From contig JAFRVD010000028.1 of the NCBI GenBank assembly GCA_017441825.1, positions 1 to 47,277 on the forward strand: a DNA stretch of 47,277 nucleotides, written 5' to 3'. Positions 46,665-47,277 of this stretch are shown here, one piece after another; position 1 is the stretch's first letter; every line of letters begins with the position of its first letter. The notes beneath the pieces are model-generated. The model did not search any database. It was not told where the DNA came from and saw only the letters and a list, made by a program, of their open reading frames with translations. The position numbers and the translations under genes were made by a program. The DNA comes from Lachnospiraceae bacterium. Its GTDB lineage: Bacteria; Bacillota; Clostridia; Lachnospirales; Lachnospiraceae.

Positions 46665-46743
46665 TTGACAAAAAAATGTCAAAGTCAACAGAAGGTAAGC
46701 CGGAAAAGCAGTTGTTTTGGGCGTTTTTTCGGGAAAAACAACT
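46665..46743. promoter_or_regulatory. two inverted repeats upstream of the gap promoter
   Basis: TTGACA-AAAAAA-TGTCAA at 46665-46682, and a 9-bp pair AGTTGTTTT (46710-46718) with its complement AAAACAACT (46735-46743), which abuts the -35 box. They are candidate operators for a glycolytic regulator; no known consensus is matched. Confidence 0.4.
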
Positions 46744-46771
46744 TGTATTTTGGGTTGAAAGATAGTATCAT
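46743..46771 (+). promoter_or_regulatory. promoter of gap
   Basis: TTGTAT (46743-46748), a 17-base spacer and TATCAT (46766-46771), leaving a leader of about 70 bases before the ATG at 46848. Confidence 0.6.
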
Positions 46772-46847
46772 GATTACTGTGTGATATTGTGATGTTGTGA
46801 GAGCAATGTCAGTCATTGTACACCATATTTTTTAGGAGGAAAAATAA

Positions 46848-47277
46848 ATGGCAGTAAAAGTTGCGATTAATGGATTCGGTCGTATTGGACGCCTTGCGTT
46901 CAGACAGATGTTCGGTGCAGAAGGCTACGAAATCGTTGCCATCAACGATCTGACAAAGCCCTCCATGTTGGCTCATCTTCTTAAGTACGATACCGCACAG
47001 GGCGGATACTGCGGCAAGATCGGTGAGAATCTTCACACAGTAGAAGCAGACGATGAAGCAAATACCATCACAGTTGATGGCAAGACGCTTACGATTTACG
47101 CAAAGGCTAACGCTGCAGAGCTTCCCTGGGGCGAGCTTGGTGTTGACGTTGTCTTAGAGTGCACCGGTTTCTATACCTCCAAGGATAAGAGCATGGCTCA
47201 CATCAATGCTGGCGCTAAGAAGGTTGTTATCTCCGCTCCGGCCGGCAATGATCTGAAGACCATCGTATTCTCTGTTA
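46848..47277 (+). CDS. gap: glyceraldehyde-3-phosphate dehydrogenase (partial, cut by window end)
   Basis: The first 143 residues are present, starting [20 protein letters not shown], the NAD-binding Rossmann signature. [28 protein letters not shown] and [13 protein letters not shown] follow as in all GapA proteins. The catalytic Cys (normally near residue 150, in SCTTN) falls just beyond the window. AGGAGG lies eight bases upstream of the ATG. Codon use is noticeably more AT-rich than in neighbouring genes, as expected for a very highly expressed glycolytic gene. It oxidises glyceraldehyde-3-phosphate with NAD and phosphate. Confidence 0.97.
   Translation, partial: MAVKVAINGFGRIGRLAFRQMFGAEGYEIVAINDLTKPSMLAHLLKYDTAQGGYCGKIGENLHTVEADDEANTITVDGKTLTIYAKANAAELPWGELGVDVVLECTGFYTSKDKSMAHINAGAKKVVISAPAGNDLKTIVFSV

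Overview
The window looks like chromosomal DNA from a fairly GC-rich clostridium (Bacillota), most likely a gut or rumen member of the Lachnospiraceae. This rests on Shine-Dalgarno sites of the AGGAGG type, TTGACA-17-TATAAT promoters, the LL-diaminopimelate aminotransferase route to lysine, a type III glutamine synthetase, a split archaeal-type glutamate synthase, an ANTAR regulator beside the nitrogen genes, and a two-module reductase-terminated NRPS of the kind known from gut clostridia. The taxonomic call is inference.

Layout. 1-583: a strong terminator from an upstream gene, then mobile-element debris (start of an IS110-type transposase joined to a serine-recombinase zinc ribbon). 584-1309: a DUF134-NifX fusion protein behind a promoter bracketed by two copies of a palindrome. 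1511-6584 (minus): pyrG-purF-dapF-dapL behind a terminator-like leader. 6767-8802 (minus): a nitrilase-family hydrolase and a membrane protein. 8803-9472: a non-coding, AT-rich stretch with an unusual array of CATG sites. 9473-10604 (plus): a MazG-like pyrophosphohydrolase and a DUF389 membrane protein. 10681-23022 (minus): eight genes running glnN-amt/PII-asnB-glmS-purC-purA-purB-guaA. 23396-30254 (plus): split glutamate synthase (amidotransferase, Fe-S/FMN synthase, polyferredoxin, FAD oxidoreductase, GXGXG subunit), a divergent glutamine synthetase homologue, and an ANTAR regulator. 30467-40899 (plus): NRPS, STAS antagonist, PP2C phosphatase/HATPase, BrnQ carrier. 40908-43349 (minus): an amino-acid ABC transporter with a circularly permuted binding protein. 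43503-44860 (minus): an XRE regulator and a methyltransferase. 45088-46599 (plus): a flotillin-like gene broken by an in-frame UAG. 46848-end: the start of gap.

How it fits together. Most genes from 3.5 to 30 kb make, move, use or sense ammonia and glutamine. Three separate transcripts (pyrG, glnN and glutamate synthase) begin with leader hairpins sharing the core GCAAAGGCGT; the pyrG and glutamate-synthase leaders share 17 identical bases plus a 10-base match in the closing arm. An ANTAR-domain protein, a class of RNA-binding antiterminator, closes the glutamate-synthase operon. I read this as a glutamine/nitrogen regulon controlled by transcription attenuation. The second notable system is the NRPS operon: a truncated loading condensation domain followed by A-T-C-A-T-R, predicted to release an uncapped dipeptide aldehyde (and so a pyrazinone-type product), linked to a partner-switching phosphatase/antagonist pair and a branched-chain amino acid carrier.
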